The translations under genes and the position numbers were made by a program. The notes beneath the pieces were generated by a model. It searched no databases, was not told the DNA's origin, and saw nothing but the letters and a program-made list of their open reading frames with translations. Shown here one piece after another: positions 1 through 8,860 of a DNA stretch of 64,000 nucleotides (positions are counted from its first letter, which is position 1; every line of letters starts with the position of its first letter). Source of the DNA: Clostridium estertheticum (GTDB taxonomy: Bacteria > Bacillota > Clostridia > Clostridiales > Clostridiaceae); assembly GCF_011065935.2 (NCBI RefSeq), contig NZ_JAAMNH020000001.1, positions 3,927,001-3,991,000 of the forward strand, given 5' to 3'.

Positions 1-1369
1 CAAAATAAATTTGTACCGCACCTATTACTATAGCTATAATAAGTAATTTCATTATATCTTCTCCAGGATTAATTAAACTTTTAAATTTAATTAAATCTCC
101 AAAGAAACTCCCGTAAACAACTCCTGCTATTGCTGTTGGTATACTTAATAACCAGAAAAACTTAACAAACTTTCTCTGACCTTCATCTAGGTTAAATTTC
201 TTTAATGCAATTGCGCAACCTATAAACATTACTAACCCATATCCAACATCAGCCAACATCATCCCAAAGAACAACATATAAAATGGTGTCATTACGGGTG
301 TTGGATCTATCTCTGAATATTCAGGTAAACTATACATTGATATTATTATCTCAAAAGGTTCTACAATTGAATTATTCTTTAAGAGTATAGGCACGTCATT
401 ATCTTCACTTGTAGCATCTTCTAGCTCCAAATAAAAATCCCCATTAGTTATAGCCTTTATAGACTTTTCTAAATCACTTGCGAGTCCTGTTGGTACCCAT
501 CCCTCTATTGCAACTACACTTTCTGTCTTTAAGAAATTTTCACAAGCTGATGCTTTTATATGTTTATTGGATAAGTATTCAGATACTATTTTAAAATCCT
601 CTAAATACTGACAGTTATCTTTTATTTCCAAATTTATTCTTTCTTCTTCCTTTGATATCTCTTCTAATCTTGCCTTATATTCGCGTACCACCTGTGCTGG
701 AATTCCATCATATTTTAAATTAATATTACTGAAATTATAAAGTTTAAGTATTTCTTTAGCTTTATCTTCATAACCTTTATAGATTATAAGAATTACATTC
801 ATAGCCTCTTTTACTTCACTAATAATTTCTAAATATGAATATGGAATTTCACTTTCAAATTTTTCTCTGAAAGTATCTTTAAGTGCTTTTGGCAATGACC
901 CCATTAGAAATATGGAAGAATCTAATGTTTTTAAATCTTCAAAAGGTGCATCCAGTGGTATCCAAGGCGTTAATACTTCTATTTCAGAATTGATTTTTGA
1001 TCTTTCACTTTTCATTTGTAGTAAATAATCATCTTTTTCTTTTAGCTTCTTATAGTTTTCATTATAGTTTGATTTCTTAGCTAGCGCTTCCAACTGCCCA
1101 TAATTCAATATGCTTTTGCCCTTGACTAAAGATTTTATAGCGCCTTGTTTTTCAGTATGCTTTAGTAATAGCTCAAGAGCAAATTTCACTTTTGCTTGTT
1201 CACCTTCTAAATAAGAAACTTTTTCATTTTCCGAGTCTTTTACAAGAGATTGTAAATGTTCTTCTTCAAACTTTTGTAGATTTATAAATTGAACATTTTC
1301 AAATTTGTGCAAGCTATCTAATAATGTTTCCTTTTGTGATTCGAAGGCGAATAATGTAAATTTACTCAT
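1..1369 (-). CDS. ntpI: V-type ATP synthase subunit I, partial (3' end outside window)
   Basis: Membrane stator subunit of the V/A-type ATPase, which couples ATP hydrolysis or synthesis to ion flow through the membrane ring. I translated this frame directly. It begins at ATG 1369-1367 (MSKFTLFAFES) and stays open for 456 codons to the window edge. The first two thirds are soluble and helical, as expected for the peripheral stalk-contacting half. The last part holds the family-typical segment MTPFYMLFFGMMLADVGYG followed by further hydrophobic helices. The expected length is about 640 residues, so roughly the last 190 lie outside. The start is one base after the stop of the upstream subunit gene, so the two are translationally coupled in one operon that continues leftwards. 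Recognition is firm. Confidence 0.93.
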   Translation of the reverse strand, partial: MSKFTLFAFESQKETLLDSLHKFENVQFINLQKFEEEHLQSLVKDSENEKVSYLEGEQAKVKFALELLLKHTEKQGAIKSLVKGKSILNYGQLEALAKKSNYNENYKKLKEKDDYLLQMKSERSKINSEIEVLTPWIPLDAPFEDLKTLDSSIFLMGSLPKALKDTFREKFESEIPYSYLEIISEVKEAMNVILIIYKGYEDKAKEILKLYNFSNINLKYDGIPAQVVREYKARLEEISKEEERINLEIKDNCQYLEDFKIVSEYLSNKHIKASACENFLKTESVVAIEGWVPTGLASDLEKSIKAITNGDFYLELEDATSEDNDVPILLKNNSIVEPFEIIISMYSLPEYSEIDPTPVMTPFYMLFFGMMLADVGYGLVMFIGCAIALKKFNLDEGQRKFVKFFWLLSIPTAIAGVVYGSFFGDLIKFKSLINPGEDIMKLLIIAIVIGAVQIYF

Positions 1370-1370
1370 T

Positions 1371-1697
1371 TTAACTATTGCCATTACTTTTCACTATCCT
1401 CTCAACCACCGTGTTAACTGCCATATCAAATTTACTACTTTCTAAATTGAGTATATTCTCTACCTCTATTTTACCTTTTTCAAAAATTGGTTCAGAACTT
1501 ATTCTACCTTCTTCTTTAGCATTTTCAATTATTTTTTTACTCTCTTCTTTGGCAGCATCCAAAACCCTTTTGTACTGAGCTTCAGCTTCTATCTCAGATT
1601 TTTTTAATGTATCTTTACTACAGTCAATTGCCTTACTAATATTATCTGCTGCTTGCTGTTCTGCGTTTTTTATACTTTTTATTGCCTCTAATGCCAA
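1371..1697 (-). CDS. ntpF: V-type ATPase subunit G/H (NtpF-like peripheral stalk)
   Basis: A 108-residue protein that is almost entirely charged alpha helix, rich in Ala, Glu and Lys with heptad-like spacing. This is the form of the small peripheral-stalk subunit (G/H or NtpF) that pairs with subunit E in V/A-type ATPases. Its place directly before subunit I matches the ntpF-ntpI order known from Enterococcus hirae. ATG 1697 follows a plus-strand ccacctttttt, read on the minus strand as an AAGGTGG ribosome binding site. It is probably the first gene of the V-ATPase operon, because the 323 bases upstream are non-coding. The helix-only sequence is weakly diagnostic, so the call rests partly on position. 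Confidence 0.82.
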   Translation of the reverse strand: MALEAIKSIKNAEQQAADNISKAIDCSKDTLKKSEIEAEAQYKRVLDAAKEESKKIIENAKEEGRISSEPIFEKGKIEVENILNLESSKFDMAVNTVVERIVKSNGNS

Positions 1698-2020
1698 AAT
1701 ATCACCACCTTTTTTCTAAAAAGGCACCTTCAAATAAATAACAGTTTGTTAGTCTATTTATTTTTATGTACCTAGATAGGTATAATGAGTATAGTTCAAT
1801 TTTTAATACTAATTTATTATAATAAATACTAAGTATGGTATTTATTATAATACTTTATGTAGTATTGAATACAACTTGTATTATACTTAGTATTTTTAGA
1901 AATTTCAACTTCTTTTTTTTTAATTAATGAATATTCTTAATATTAACATATATTAATGTAATATATGTCATTTCGATTGAATAAAATTGTTTTTTTGTAA
2001 TTGATTTATTATTTTTGTAT
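1698..2020 (-). promoter_or_regulatory. Non-coding leader/promoter region of the V-ATPase operon
   Basis: These 323 very AT-rich bases hold no credible gene. They contain a perfect 15-bp inverted repeat (1815-1829 with 1838-1852, 8-base loop). The stretch AAATACTAAGTAT near 1824 also recurs inverted near 1880, so alternative hairpins are possible. A minus-strand promoter is likely here (candidate TTGTAT, 17 bases, ATTATA near 1845-1880), but in such AT-rich DNA the hexamers are weak evidence. Confidence 0.4.
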
Positions 2021-3721
2021 TTAGCCTAAAATGGAGGTTATGTCCACAATATTATCCTCATCATTAATATTATAAATTAAATAATGAGGTTCCTCAGAAA
2101 TAATATTATTATCTATATAATCTAAAATATTAATCATGAATTTCTCTACATGAATGTTATTTGCATTTTGCACAGTATTGTCTTGTAGAAACTTGTCCTT
2201 AATTGCTCTTTCTATTTCCTTATTCACATCTCTAAGCAGAAAATCAGGAAGCCACTTCTTTTTGTTATATTTAAGATAGTCATATTTAACAATCTCTTTT
2301 AAAGCCAAGTTTTCACCTTTAAGTTTTTCTTCGTTAAATTTTTCTTCATTAAATTCAATAAATATCTTATAGTAATCTACAGAAGATATACTTCTACTAA
2401 GATAACCTCTATCATAAAAAAACGTGCCTAAACACAAATAAAAATCAAAGACAGATTCAAATTTAGGAATAAAGTATTTTAATATAGTTTTAAATTTTTG
2501 AGAATTATAGTATTTATCCACCATCTCTTCAACTCTTTTTAGAAGAATGATTTCATCGTAACTTATATCCTTAGTTTTTAGCACCTCATAAGGGGGATAG
2601 TTCGAATGTACAATGCCCCATTTCTCTGCTTCATCTTTCATAGGTGCCCCTTTTAATATTTTAAGGAACCCAAGTTGTATTTCATCCGGCTCTATGGTGT
2701 ACAAATCATTAAAAGACTTTTTAAAGGATTCAAAGTCTTCCCCTGGAAGTCCCGCAATTAAATCTAAATGTTGTTTTATATTACCGCATTTATTTAACTC
2801 CATGACCTGTTTTTTTATATCTTCAAAAACTACAAATCTATTTATATTTTTTAATACTTCATTATTTGTAGTCTGAACTCCTACTTCAAACTGAAATCTA
2901 CCCTTTGGTGCTTTCTCTAAAAGTTTAAGTTGCTTATCACTTAATATATCCGCTGAGATTTCAAAATGAAAAGTGGTTTCAGTATCCAGACTCATTAAAT
3001 ATCCCCAAATTCCCATAGCGAATTCGTCACTACAATTAAAAGTTCTATCAACAAATTTTATGAGTTTTACCTTTCTGTCTATTAAAAACTTTAAATCTAC
3101 TTTAACCCTTTCCACATCCATTAACCTAACTCCACGTATAGTTGAAGAAAGACAATACTTGCAATTAAAGGGACATCCCCTTGAGGATTCGAAATATACT
3201 ATTTTGTTATTTAAATCATCATTAATGGTATATGGAAAAACAAGCTTATTTAAATCCATAAGCTTTCTTTTTCCTCCATACACTATTTCACCATTTTCTT
3301 TATAGTACAACCCTTTAATACCTTTAAGATCACTACGCGCTATCATATATTCTATAAATTCTCTGTAGGTTTCTTCCCCTTCTCCCTCAATTAAGTAATC
3401 TGCAAAACTATCTTTTAAATATTTTTCACTATCAAAAGATACTTCTGGTCCTCCATATAACAATTTAATATTATTATCTATAAGTTTGAGTAAATCAGAT
3501 ATCTGCTTAACATAATCTCGATTCCATATATAACAAGAAAAAGCCACAATATCCGCTTTTTCTGCTATAATTTCTTGAACAATTCGCTCTACTCTATCAT
3601 TTATAGAAAACTCTCTTATAAGACACTGATAATTCAAATCTTTAGTAAATGCTTTTAAATACCTAATTGCAAGGTTACTATGTGTAAATCTGGAATTAAT
3701 CCCTACTAATAATACTTTCAT
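2021..3721 (-). CDS. B12-binding-domain radical SAM protein (DUF4080 type)
   Basis: Predicted radical S-adenosylmethionine enzyme of 566 residues. The N-terminal 130 residues form a Rossmann-like cobalamin-binding domain (start MKVLLVGINSRFTHSNLAIR; YGGPEVS near 89-95). The radical SAM cluster motif is CPFNCKYC at residues 183-190 (C183, C187, C190) within an EssRGCPfnC context, followed by a TIM-barrel core and a long C-terminal domain of the DUF4080 kind. The family is annotated as B12-binding radical SAM; its substrate is unknown. The start overlaps the end of the upstream methyltransferase-like gene by 26 bases, so the two are coupled and may act on the same substrate. An AAGGAGAGGG ribosome binding site lies inside the upstream gene. 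Confidence 0.88.
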   Translation of the reverse strand: MKVLLVGINSRFTHSNLAIRYLKAFTKDLNYQCLIREFSINDRVERIVQEIIAEKADIVAFSCYIWNRDYVKQISDLLKLIDNNIKLLYGGPEVSFDSEKYLKDSFADYLIEGEGEETYREFIEYMIARSDLKGIKGLYYKENGEIVYGGKRKLMDLNKLVFPYTINDDLNNKIVYFESSRGCPFNCKYCLSSTIRGVRLMDVERVKVDLKFLIDRKVKLIKFVDRTFNCSDEFAMGIWGYLMSLDTETTFHFEISADILSDKQLKLLEKAPKGRFQFEVGVQTTNNEVLKNINRFVVFEDIKKQVMELNKCGNIKQHLDLIAGLPGEDFESFKKSFNDLYTIEPDEIQLGFLKILKGAPMKDEAEKWGIVHSNYPPYEVLKTKDISYDEIILLKRVEEMVDKYYNSQKFKTILKYFIPKFESVFDFYLCLGTFFYDRGYLSRSISSVDYYKIFIEFNEEKFNEEKLKGENLALKEIVKYDYLKYNKKKWLPDFLLRDVNKEIERAIKDKFLQDNTVQNANNIHVEKFMINILDYIDNNIISEEPHYLIYNINDEDNIVDITSILG

Positions 3722-4226
3722 CTTTTGATTTCCCTCTCCTTTTGCATATCATGTAATAAATATTGTCTGAACTTTTCTTAGTTATTATTTCAAAATAAGG
3801 CTGCAGAATCTTAATTGTATTTTCTTTTGAGCTGTTTTTAAATAAATTTAAGTCTGTTAAATTTATTTCTTTTGTGCTTTTATCAGGTAACAGAATATTT
3901 ATTCTAGAATTAAAAGTTTTAGCAAAGCCCTTATCTATGTCCCATATATATAATAACCCATCTTCTTTCAAAAATTTATATACATCTTTTATCATTTTTT
4001 TTCTGCTTTGTGTAAATTTCATATCACTTAGTGTAAGAAACATTACACAAGTGTCATAGGACCCCTCATCTATTTTTATCTTTTCTTCTATATACTCTAC
4101 ACTATTACTATCATCAATATATTGTTTACATATATTGTATATGATGCCATGATTAGAAAAACCTATGTCTAATAAATTCCCTTTGAAAATTTCTTTCTCT
4201 AAATTTATAAAAACCTCCCTTTTCAA
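3696..4226 (-). CDS. Class I SAM-dependent methyltransferase-like protein
   Basis: A 176-residue protein with a degenerate Rossmann methyltransferase fold: LLDIGFSNHGII near residue 18 stands for the glycine-rich SAM loop (normally DxGxGxG), followed by an acidic beta2 end, YDTCVMFLTLSDMKF (motif IV position) and FLKEDGLLYIWDID (motif VI). It is short for the family (usually 200 or more) and its SAM loop is weakly conserved, so it may bind but not catalyse. The start is TTG 4226, preceded by GAGGGGG with 7-base spacing; no ATG is suitably placed. The 3' end overlaps the radical SAM gene by 26 bases. Confidence 0.6.
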   Translation of the reverse strand: MKREVFINLEKEIFKGNLLDIGFSNHGIIYNICKQYIDDSNSVEYIEEKIKIDEGSYDTCVMFLTLSDMKFTQSRKKMIKDVYKFLKEDGLLYIWDIDKGFAKTFNSRINILLPDKSTKEINLTDLNLFKNSSKENTIKILQPYFEIITKKSSDNIYYMICKRRGKSKDESIISRD

Positions 4227-4294
4227 TTATTGACCCCCTCTTCAAATATAGTTTTATATATTTTACTTATTTTTAAATTATTCTTCAAAAACAA

Positions 4295-4323
4295 AATAAT
4301 TCCTCTAAAATAAAGGAATTATT
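4295..4323 (-). terminator. Intrinsic terminator after the phospholipase-like gene
   Basis: AATAATTCCT pairs perfectly with AGGAATTATT across a 9-base loop. On the minus strand it is followed by TTGTTTTTG. The first stem bases overlap the TAA stop of the gene at 4319. Confidence 0.7.
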
Positions 4324-5020
4324 TCTTAATTTCATTATAAAAATTTAACATTAGCCCTGCTGTGGTCTTTTGTGCCCTCTGAACTATGAGTACAGATATC
4401 TTATTGTACTTCTCTTCTTTGATTTTTATATTTGCATAAGAATTATAGGTTTTATTCGCAAAAAATGCATTGTTTTTTATATAGTCTTCTATATTATCCT
4501 CTTGTATTATTTCATTTAAAATAGGGAAAGAATAGTCACTCATTAATTTACTTATAATCCAAAGTTCAAAATTCCTGTGACTTTTTAGGAGTTTATTGTT
4601 CACGTGTTGCGGAACTGTAGCATCTTGAATTAAATGGCAAGCTGCCCCAAAATAAAACACTGCTTGCCTAATATCTCCTGCCTCCACAAATTTCAAAGCG
4701 CTTTTATAATATTTTTGGAATTCTGTTAATGCATTTGAAAATCCATAAAGACCAGTGCCCTTATAGTGATGATAAAAATGATTTGAGCTCTTAAAATCTT
4801 GATCTGCCCAAGTAACCCCATTGTTTAATTCTTTTATATGTGATTTGTAAAAATTATGAACTTCACTATATCCCTGATTTTTTAATATCTCCACAGCTTG
4901 AATATTTATAAATTTATGGACAATACAGTGGGTCTTCATAATCTTCTTTTTAATTGGATTTACTGTTATCATTAAGGCTTTTAATGTTTTTCCATAAGTA
5001 GCTTCAATTTTTCTCTTCAA
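4319..5020 (-). CDS. Zinc-dependent phospholipase C-like protein, no signal peptide
   Basis: All-helical protein similar to the catalytic domain of clostridial alpha-toxin and Bacillus PLC. The metal-ligand pattern is visible: THCIVHKF, TWADQDF, HFYHH, then AVFYFGAACHLIQDATVPQH (the HxxxD/H signature) and SHRNFELWI. Secreted members have a signal peptide and use the Trp1 N-terminus as a zinc ligand. Neither is seen here, and the N-terminus is lysine-rich, so this looks cytoplasmic or membrane-associated. I start it at TTG 5020, because the alternative GTG 5029 lies inside the AGAGGTG ribosome binding site; this gives 233 residues. The activity is inferred from the family. Confidence 0.78.
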   Translation of the reverse strand: MKRKIEATYGKTLKALMITVNPIKKKIMKTHCIVHKFINIQAVEILKNQGYSEVHNFYKSHIKELNNGVTWADQDFKSSNHFYHHYKGTGLYGFSNALTEFQKYYKSALKFVEAGDIRQAVFYFGAACHLIQDATVPQHVNNKLLKSHRNFELWIISKLMSDYSFPILNEIIQEDNIEDYIKNNAFFANKTYNSYANIKIKEEKYNKISVLIVQRAQKTTAGLMLNFYNEIKK

Positions 5021-5102
5021 CCTGCTCACCTCTTAATTTAGTATACACTAAATTGACTTTGAAAACATATTAATAATTTGCACAGTATATATTTACTCCA
5101 TT

Positions 5103-6401
5103 CTAGTTCTTTTTGTCGAGTCCCGCAAGTATGCAAACTATTAAAGTTACCACAATAAATAATAAATAGTAAAAGAATCTTTGCGTCCCAATCCCTATTG
5201 CATTAATCTGTTTTTTTTCAATTGAGATTATATATCCGCTTTTAGAGTCGAGTATAATTAATTTATTATAAAACTTCATACTAGATATATAGGTGCCGCC
5301 TCCAAAGTTAATCTTTTCTTTAGGTGCATTAATTTTATTTAAACTATAGATACTATTATCATACTTTTCATAAAAATATATACAGTCTTTTTCTCCAAGC
5401 ATTCCTTGTATGTCAACTGATAAGCCTACTAAACTATCTACTGTACTATGTTGGTAAATTGGTGCAGGTGGGTTTGTAGTAGGATGCTGATCTAAAATAA
5501 ATGGTATATAGCTGTTATCTTTACCTTTAAATTTAGGGGAGCTTATTGGATCTCCACCAGTATAATCTGGAAAACCATACCATGTATTTTTTTTAATTTG
5601 ATATATATAATCACTATCACCACTCACAGGTCTTAGACCTCTATCCTCCATTCCTCCAACAGCAACTATTATTTTCCCCTCACTATTGAAATCTATTCCT
5701 TTCATATTTCTTATACCCCAAGCAAAGTTTCCCTGAGCTCCAGTTTTTAAATTGTAAATTATTATAGATGAATTTCCAATCATATTTTCTGTTATAATTT
5801 GTCCCTTTATATTTTTAGTTTTATATGAAACAAATGATCCGGTTTTTTCCTCTCCGAAATTAATTCCTTTTATAGTTATACTTTTGGGTGTAATATCATG
5901 ATTTTGAGGATAATTATCTAACCACGAATTGTCTGGTCCCACTACTCCAGAATTCGTTGCTGACCCTATAGTAACAAATAAATAATCTCCATTGATCCTA
6001 ATCAAACTCTTATTATAATCCCCATAATTAGGTATATTCTTAATTATTCCACTATTTTCCTTCTTTTTTAAATCATAGGAATAGACCATTGCTCCGGATG
6101 CATAATACAACACATTATTGTTATAATCTAAACTAGTTATACTTAGATTCTTGTTGGTAAACACATTATATGCTTTGCCAGCTTTATCAATGTACTGTAC
6201 ACTGTCTTTGTAAGCCACGTAATAGTTCCCTTCACTGTCTCTCGCAAAATCTACTGCTCCAGTTAATCCCTTAAACAGTATCTGTGATTTTATAGCTTCA
6301 TCTTTCACCGTCATCTTATATTCACTTAAAGAACTCTTTAATGTAAACAACGTAAAAGCCATTATAGCTAAAATTACTATAAAACCAATAGTCTTCTTCA
6401 T
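5103..6401 (-). CDS. Membrane-anchored beta-propeller, glucose/sorbosone dehydrogenase-like
   Basis: A 432-residue protein with an N-terminal membrane helix (residues 4-23), a beta-propeller body and a second helix near the C-terminus (about 405-427), ending GLDKKN. The segment GIRNMKGIDFNSEGKI, then DSDYIYQIKKNTWYGFPDYTGG, is the signature of the PQQ-dependent sugar dehydrogenase/NHL-like propeller family. Clostridia do not normally make PQQ and this protein lacks a recognisable electron-acceptor domain, so it is better read as a surface propeller that binds a ligand or partner. ATG 6401 has a GGGGGC ribosome binding site. It is a lone gene. Confidence 0.68.
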   Translation of the reverse strand: MKKTIGFIVILAIMAFTLFTLKSSLSEYKMTVKDEAIKSQILFKGLTGAVDFARDSEGNYYVAYKDSVQYIDKAGKAYNVFTNKNLSITSLDYNNNVLYYASGAMVYSYDLKKKENSGIIKNIPNYGDYNKSLIRINGDYLFVTIGSATNSGVVGPDNSWLDNYPQNHDITPKSITIKGINFGEEKTGSFVSYKTKNIKGQIITENMIGNSSIIIYNLKTGAQGNFAWGIRNMKGIDFNSEGKIIVAVGGMEDRGLRPVSGDSDYIYQIKKNTWYGFPDYTGGDPISSPKFKGKDNSYIPFILDQHPTTNPPAPIYQHSTVDSLVGLSVDIQGMLGEKDCIYFYEKYDNSIYSLNKINAPKEKINFGGGTYISSMKFYNKLIILDSKSGYIISIEKKQINAIGIGTQRFFYYLLFIVVTLIVCILAGLDKKN

Positions 6402-6464
6402 ACTTGCCCCCTAAATTATAAATACTCTAATCTATATATATTTACATAGATTAAAGTATATGTG

Positions 6465-7019
6465 TTAATAATTTCTAGCAATTTGTATATGGTCCCGTTC
6501 AACCTCAGATAAAGCGCGGAATACTTGTTTCACAATTGAATTGTTTACTTTTTTTCCCTGTTTTTCGTAAAACATAGCAGCATGAATTTCTCTACTTTCT
6601 GCAAGGTCCATTAAGCTTTTGTCGCTTTTATGTTTACTATAATCTATATTAACTAGTACAGGTATTTGTTTGAAACCTCCTAGCTTTTGGTGAACTATAG
6701 CATGCATATATTCAATCTTTGAGAGAGCCTGGAAAGTTTCTTTAACCGCCAAGCTATGAGAAAGCTTTACTGCGGCCTTATAAAATTCTGAATTAAATAT
6801 TTCAAGCTTCATAGCATGATCTAATATTATTATAGTATTCTCATCTAAACTTTCAGCTGGAACTTTATAGATTTCACCTTCAGGTATTAAATAATTAGAA
6901 CTAACACCACAAAACGGGCAATATTTTATATGTTCGCTTTCATTTTCTTCTAATAAGCCTTCATTATTTACATTGAAATTATTTACATTTATGTTCATCC
7001 CGCATATCAAACATTTCAT
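6465..7019 (-). CDS. Rubrerythrin/ferritin-like di-iron protein with N-terminal zinc-ribbon
   Basis: 184 residues. The N-terminus carries two CxxC pairs (C3/C6 and C34/C37), a rubredoxin- or zinc-ribbon-like metal site. The rest is a ferritin-like four-helix bundle with candidate carboxylate/His ligands E73, E103/H106, E141/H146 and E174/H177, the paired E...ExxH spacing typical of rubrerythrin-like proteins. Such proteins reduce peroxide or store iron in anaerobes. The order (metal ribbon first, ferritin domain second) is reversed relative to classical rubrerythrin. AAGGAG precedes ATG 7019. Confidence 0.72.
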   Translation of the reverse strand: MKCLICGMNINVNNFNVNNEGLLEENESEHIKYCPFCGVSSNYLIPEGEIYKVPAESLDENTIIILDHAMKLEIFNSEFYKAAVKLSHSLAVKETFQALSKIEYMHAIVHQKLGGFKQIPVLVNIDYSKHKSDKSLMDLAESREIHAAMFYEKQGKKVNNSIVKQVFRALSEVERDHIQIARNY

Positions 7020-7129
7020 CTTTCATTCTCCTTAATGCACACCAAGAAATTAACAAGTCCTATCCTAGTCCATTTTGACTTATTGCTTTTTTTATGTGAC
7101 TAATTTTTACTAATAAAATTATTCTAACA

Positions 7130-7157
7130 TAAAAGCTCTCCACTTGGAGAGCCTTTT
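7130..7157. terminator. Strong hairpin between divergent genes (possible leader terminator)
   Basis: GCTCTCC pairs with GGAGAGC over a 4-base loop, extended by AAAA/TTTT arms, with T-rich DNA on both sides. It lies between two genes that diverge from this gap (starts 7019 minus and 7309 plus), so no gene ends here. It would stop transcription upstream of the rubrerythrin-like gene or of the flippase gene, which suggests a leader attenuator or a remnant. Confidence 0.45.
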
Positions 7158-7308
7158 ACATAATAAATTTATTTACATAATAAATTTATACTATTACGTT
7201 TATATGCTTACTTATTTTCATGTGATTTTAGAATATAATCATAGTGCTTCACATACTAATTATTAATAACTGTTATCTACAAATGTGAAGAACAAGGAGG
7301 AGGCTTTT

Positions 7309-8814
7309 GTGATTAAAGATACTTTCTATAGAGACTCAATAATTCTCACCGTATCAAATTTAACTGCTGGAATACTCAGGTTTATGTTTTCAATTTTACT
7401 TTCAAAAAAATTAGGGGCAGAAGGTATGGGGCTATATAGCCTTGTAATGCCTATTTACGACTTATTCATTTGCCTTATTTGTGGTGGAATGGTAACAGCT
7501 ATTTCAAAGGAAGCTTCAGCCTATTACGGAATAAACGATTATGGTAATCTTAACAAATCTGTACATACTGCCTTAGTTTTTGATTTTGCCTTTGCTATAG
7601 TAATAACAATTTTGGTATTTCTTTTTTCTCCTTACATTAGTACATATATAATTAAAGATCAAAGAACACTATATTCTCTTTGGGTTATTTGTCCTGCATT
7701 AATCTTTGTTGCTCTTTCATCTATATACAAGGGTTATTTCTATGGTATTTCAAATGTTAAAGTACCTGCAATCATAGATGTAGTTGAAAAATTTGTAAGA
7801 ATGGCTATAATATTGGGCCTAATAAATTTTTTCGCATTAAAAAATGTAACTTCTACTGTAACTGCTGCTTATATTTCCTTAAGTATTGGAGAACTTATAA
7901 GTTTTATTCTATTATTTATCTTCTATGAAAAAAGCAAAAATAAATTTAGAAATTTCAGAAAAAAAGCTGAAGGTAGAGCTCAGCTTTTATTTAACGTTCT
8001 TGTTGTTTCATTGCCATTAAGCTTAAATGGGTTTTTAACCACAATAATTTCAGCACTGTCCACCTTGATTGTACCCCGCAGGCTAGTTTATGCAGGTATT
8101 GAATATACTGCAAGTTTGGCCCTAATAGGTAAGTTTTCAGGTATGGCTATGAGCATTGTGTTCTTCCCATTCATTGTTGTAATGTCTATGGCAACCATAC
8201 TAACGCCAGATATTTCTAAAAGTGTTATTAAAAGTGATTACAATGCACTAGAAAGTAGAATAATGGAAGTTATAAAAATTTCATTTTTACTTGGTATTTC
8301 AACTATGATAATATGTTTATGTACTGGAGACTCCCTGGGAAAACTTTTTTTCGATAGATATGATTTAGGTATCTACATACGCCTTGCTTCATTAAGTTCA
8401 CCCTTCATGTACATGGCTGGTTCAACCTTTGGAATTTTGAATGGACTTGGTAAACAAAAGACTCTTTTAATAAATTCAGTAATAACAGCCATTCTCCAAC
8501 TTATCTTGCTATATATATTATTGGGTATTCCAAGTATAAACATTTTAGGCTATGGCATAACCCTCCTTATAACATCCGCAGTGAGCTTTATACTGAATAT
8601 TATTGCCATCAAAAAAAGCTGCTATATACAGTTTTCAGGGGTGGAAATAACAATCAATATTTGTCTTAGCATATTCTTATACTTTATATTAAAAATTCTA
8701 GATAATACTATTCCAAATTCTATGTTTATTACTAAAAACATAGTGATTATTATCTCAGGTTTCTCTCTATTATTCTTTTCTCATATCCTAACAAAAAAAA
8801 GTAAACAAGTCTAA
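7309..8814 (+). CDS. SpoVB-like polysaccharide flippase (MATE/MOP superfamily)
   Basis: Membrane protein with about 14 hydrophobic helices of the MOP flippase superfamily. The N-terminal pattern DSIILTVSNLTAGILRF, then SKKLGAEGMGLYSLVMPIYDLF, matches stage V sporulation protein B and related exporters that flip lipid-linked oligosaccharides during cell-wall or spore-cortex synthesis. An upstream in-frame GTG at 7285 exists, but AGGAGGAGG at 7295-7303 sits five bases before GTG 7309, so I start there (501 residues). It converges on a second flippase gene (8861-10489). Whether it is SpoVB itself or a paralog cannot be settled here. Confidence 0.82.
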   Translation: MIKDTFYRDSIILTVSNLTAGILRFMFSILLSKKLGAEGMGLYSLVMPIYDLFICLICGGMVTAISKEASAYYGINDYGNLNKSVHTALVFDFAFAIVITILVFLFSPYISTYIIKDQRTLYSLWVICPALIFVALSSIYKGYFYGISNVKVPAIIDVVEKFVRMAIILGLINFFALKNVTSTVTAAYISLSIGELISFILLFIFYEKSKNKFRNFRKKAEGRAQLLFNVLVVSLPLSLNGFLTTIISALSTLIVPRRLVYAGIEYTASLALIGKFSGMAMSIVFFPFIVVMSMATILTPDISKSVIKSDYNALESRIMEVIKISFLLGISTMIICLCTGDSLGKLFFDRYDLGIYIRLASLSSPFMYMAGSTFGILNGLGKQKTLLINSVITAILQLILLYILLGIPSINILGYGITLLITSAVSFILNIIAIKKSCYIQFSGVEITINICLSIFLYFILKILDNTIPNSMFITKNIVIIISGFSLLFFSHILTKKSKQV

Positions 8815-8844
8815 TGCACTAATAGCAGTAGACTTGTTTACTTT
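8798..8844. terminator. Bidirectional terminator between convergent flippase genes
   Basis: AAAGTAAACAAGTCTA pairs with TAGACTTGTTTACTTT around a 15-base loop, with A-run before and T-rich DNA after, so it can end transcription in both directions. The stem begins inside the last codons of the plus-strand gene. Confidence 0.85.
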
Positions 8845-8860
8845 GTTAGGTATTCTTTTT

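Noticed and set aside
7285..7308. Upstream GTG start for the SpoVB-like gene.
   Set aside because: It would place the AGGAGGAGG site inside the gene; GTG 7309 is perfectly spaced from it.
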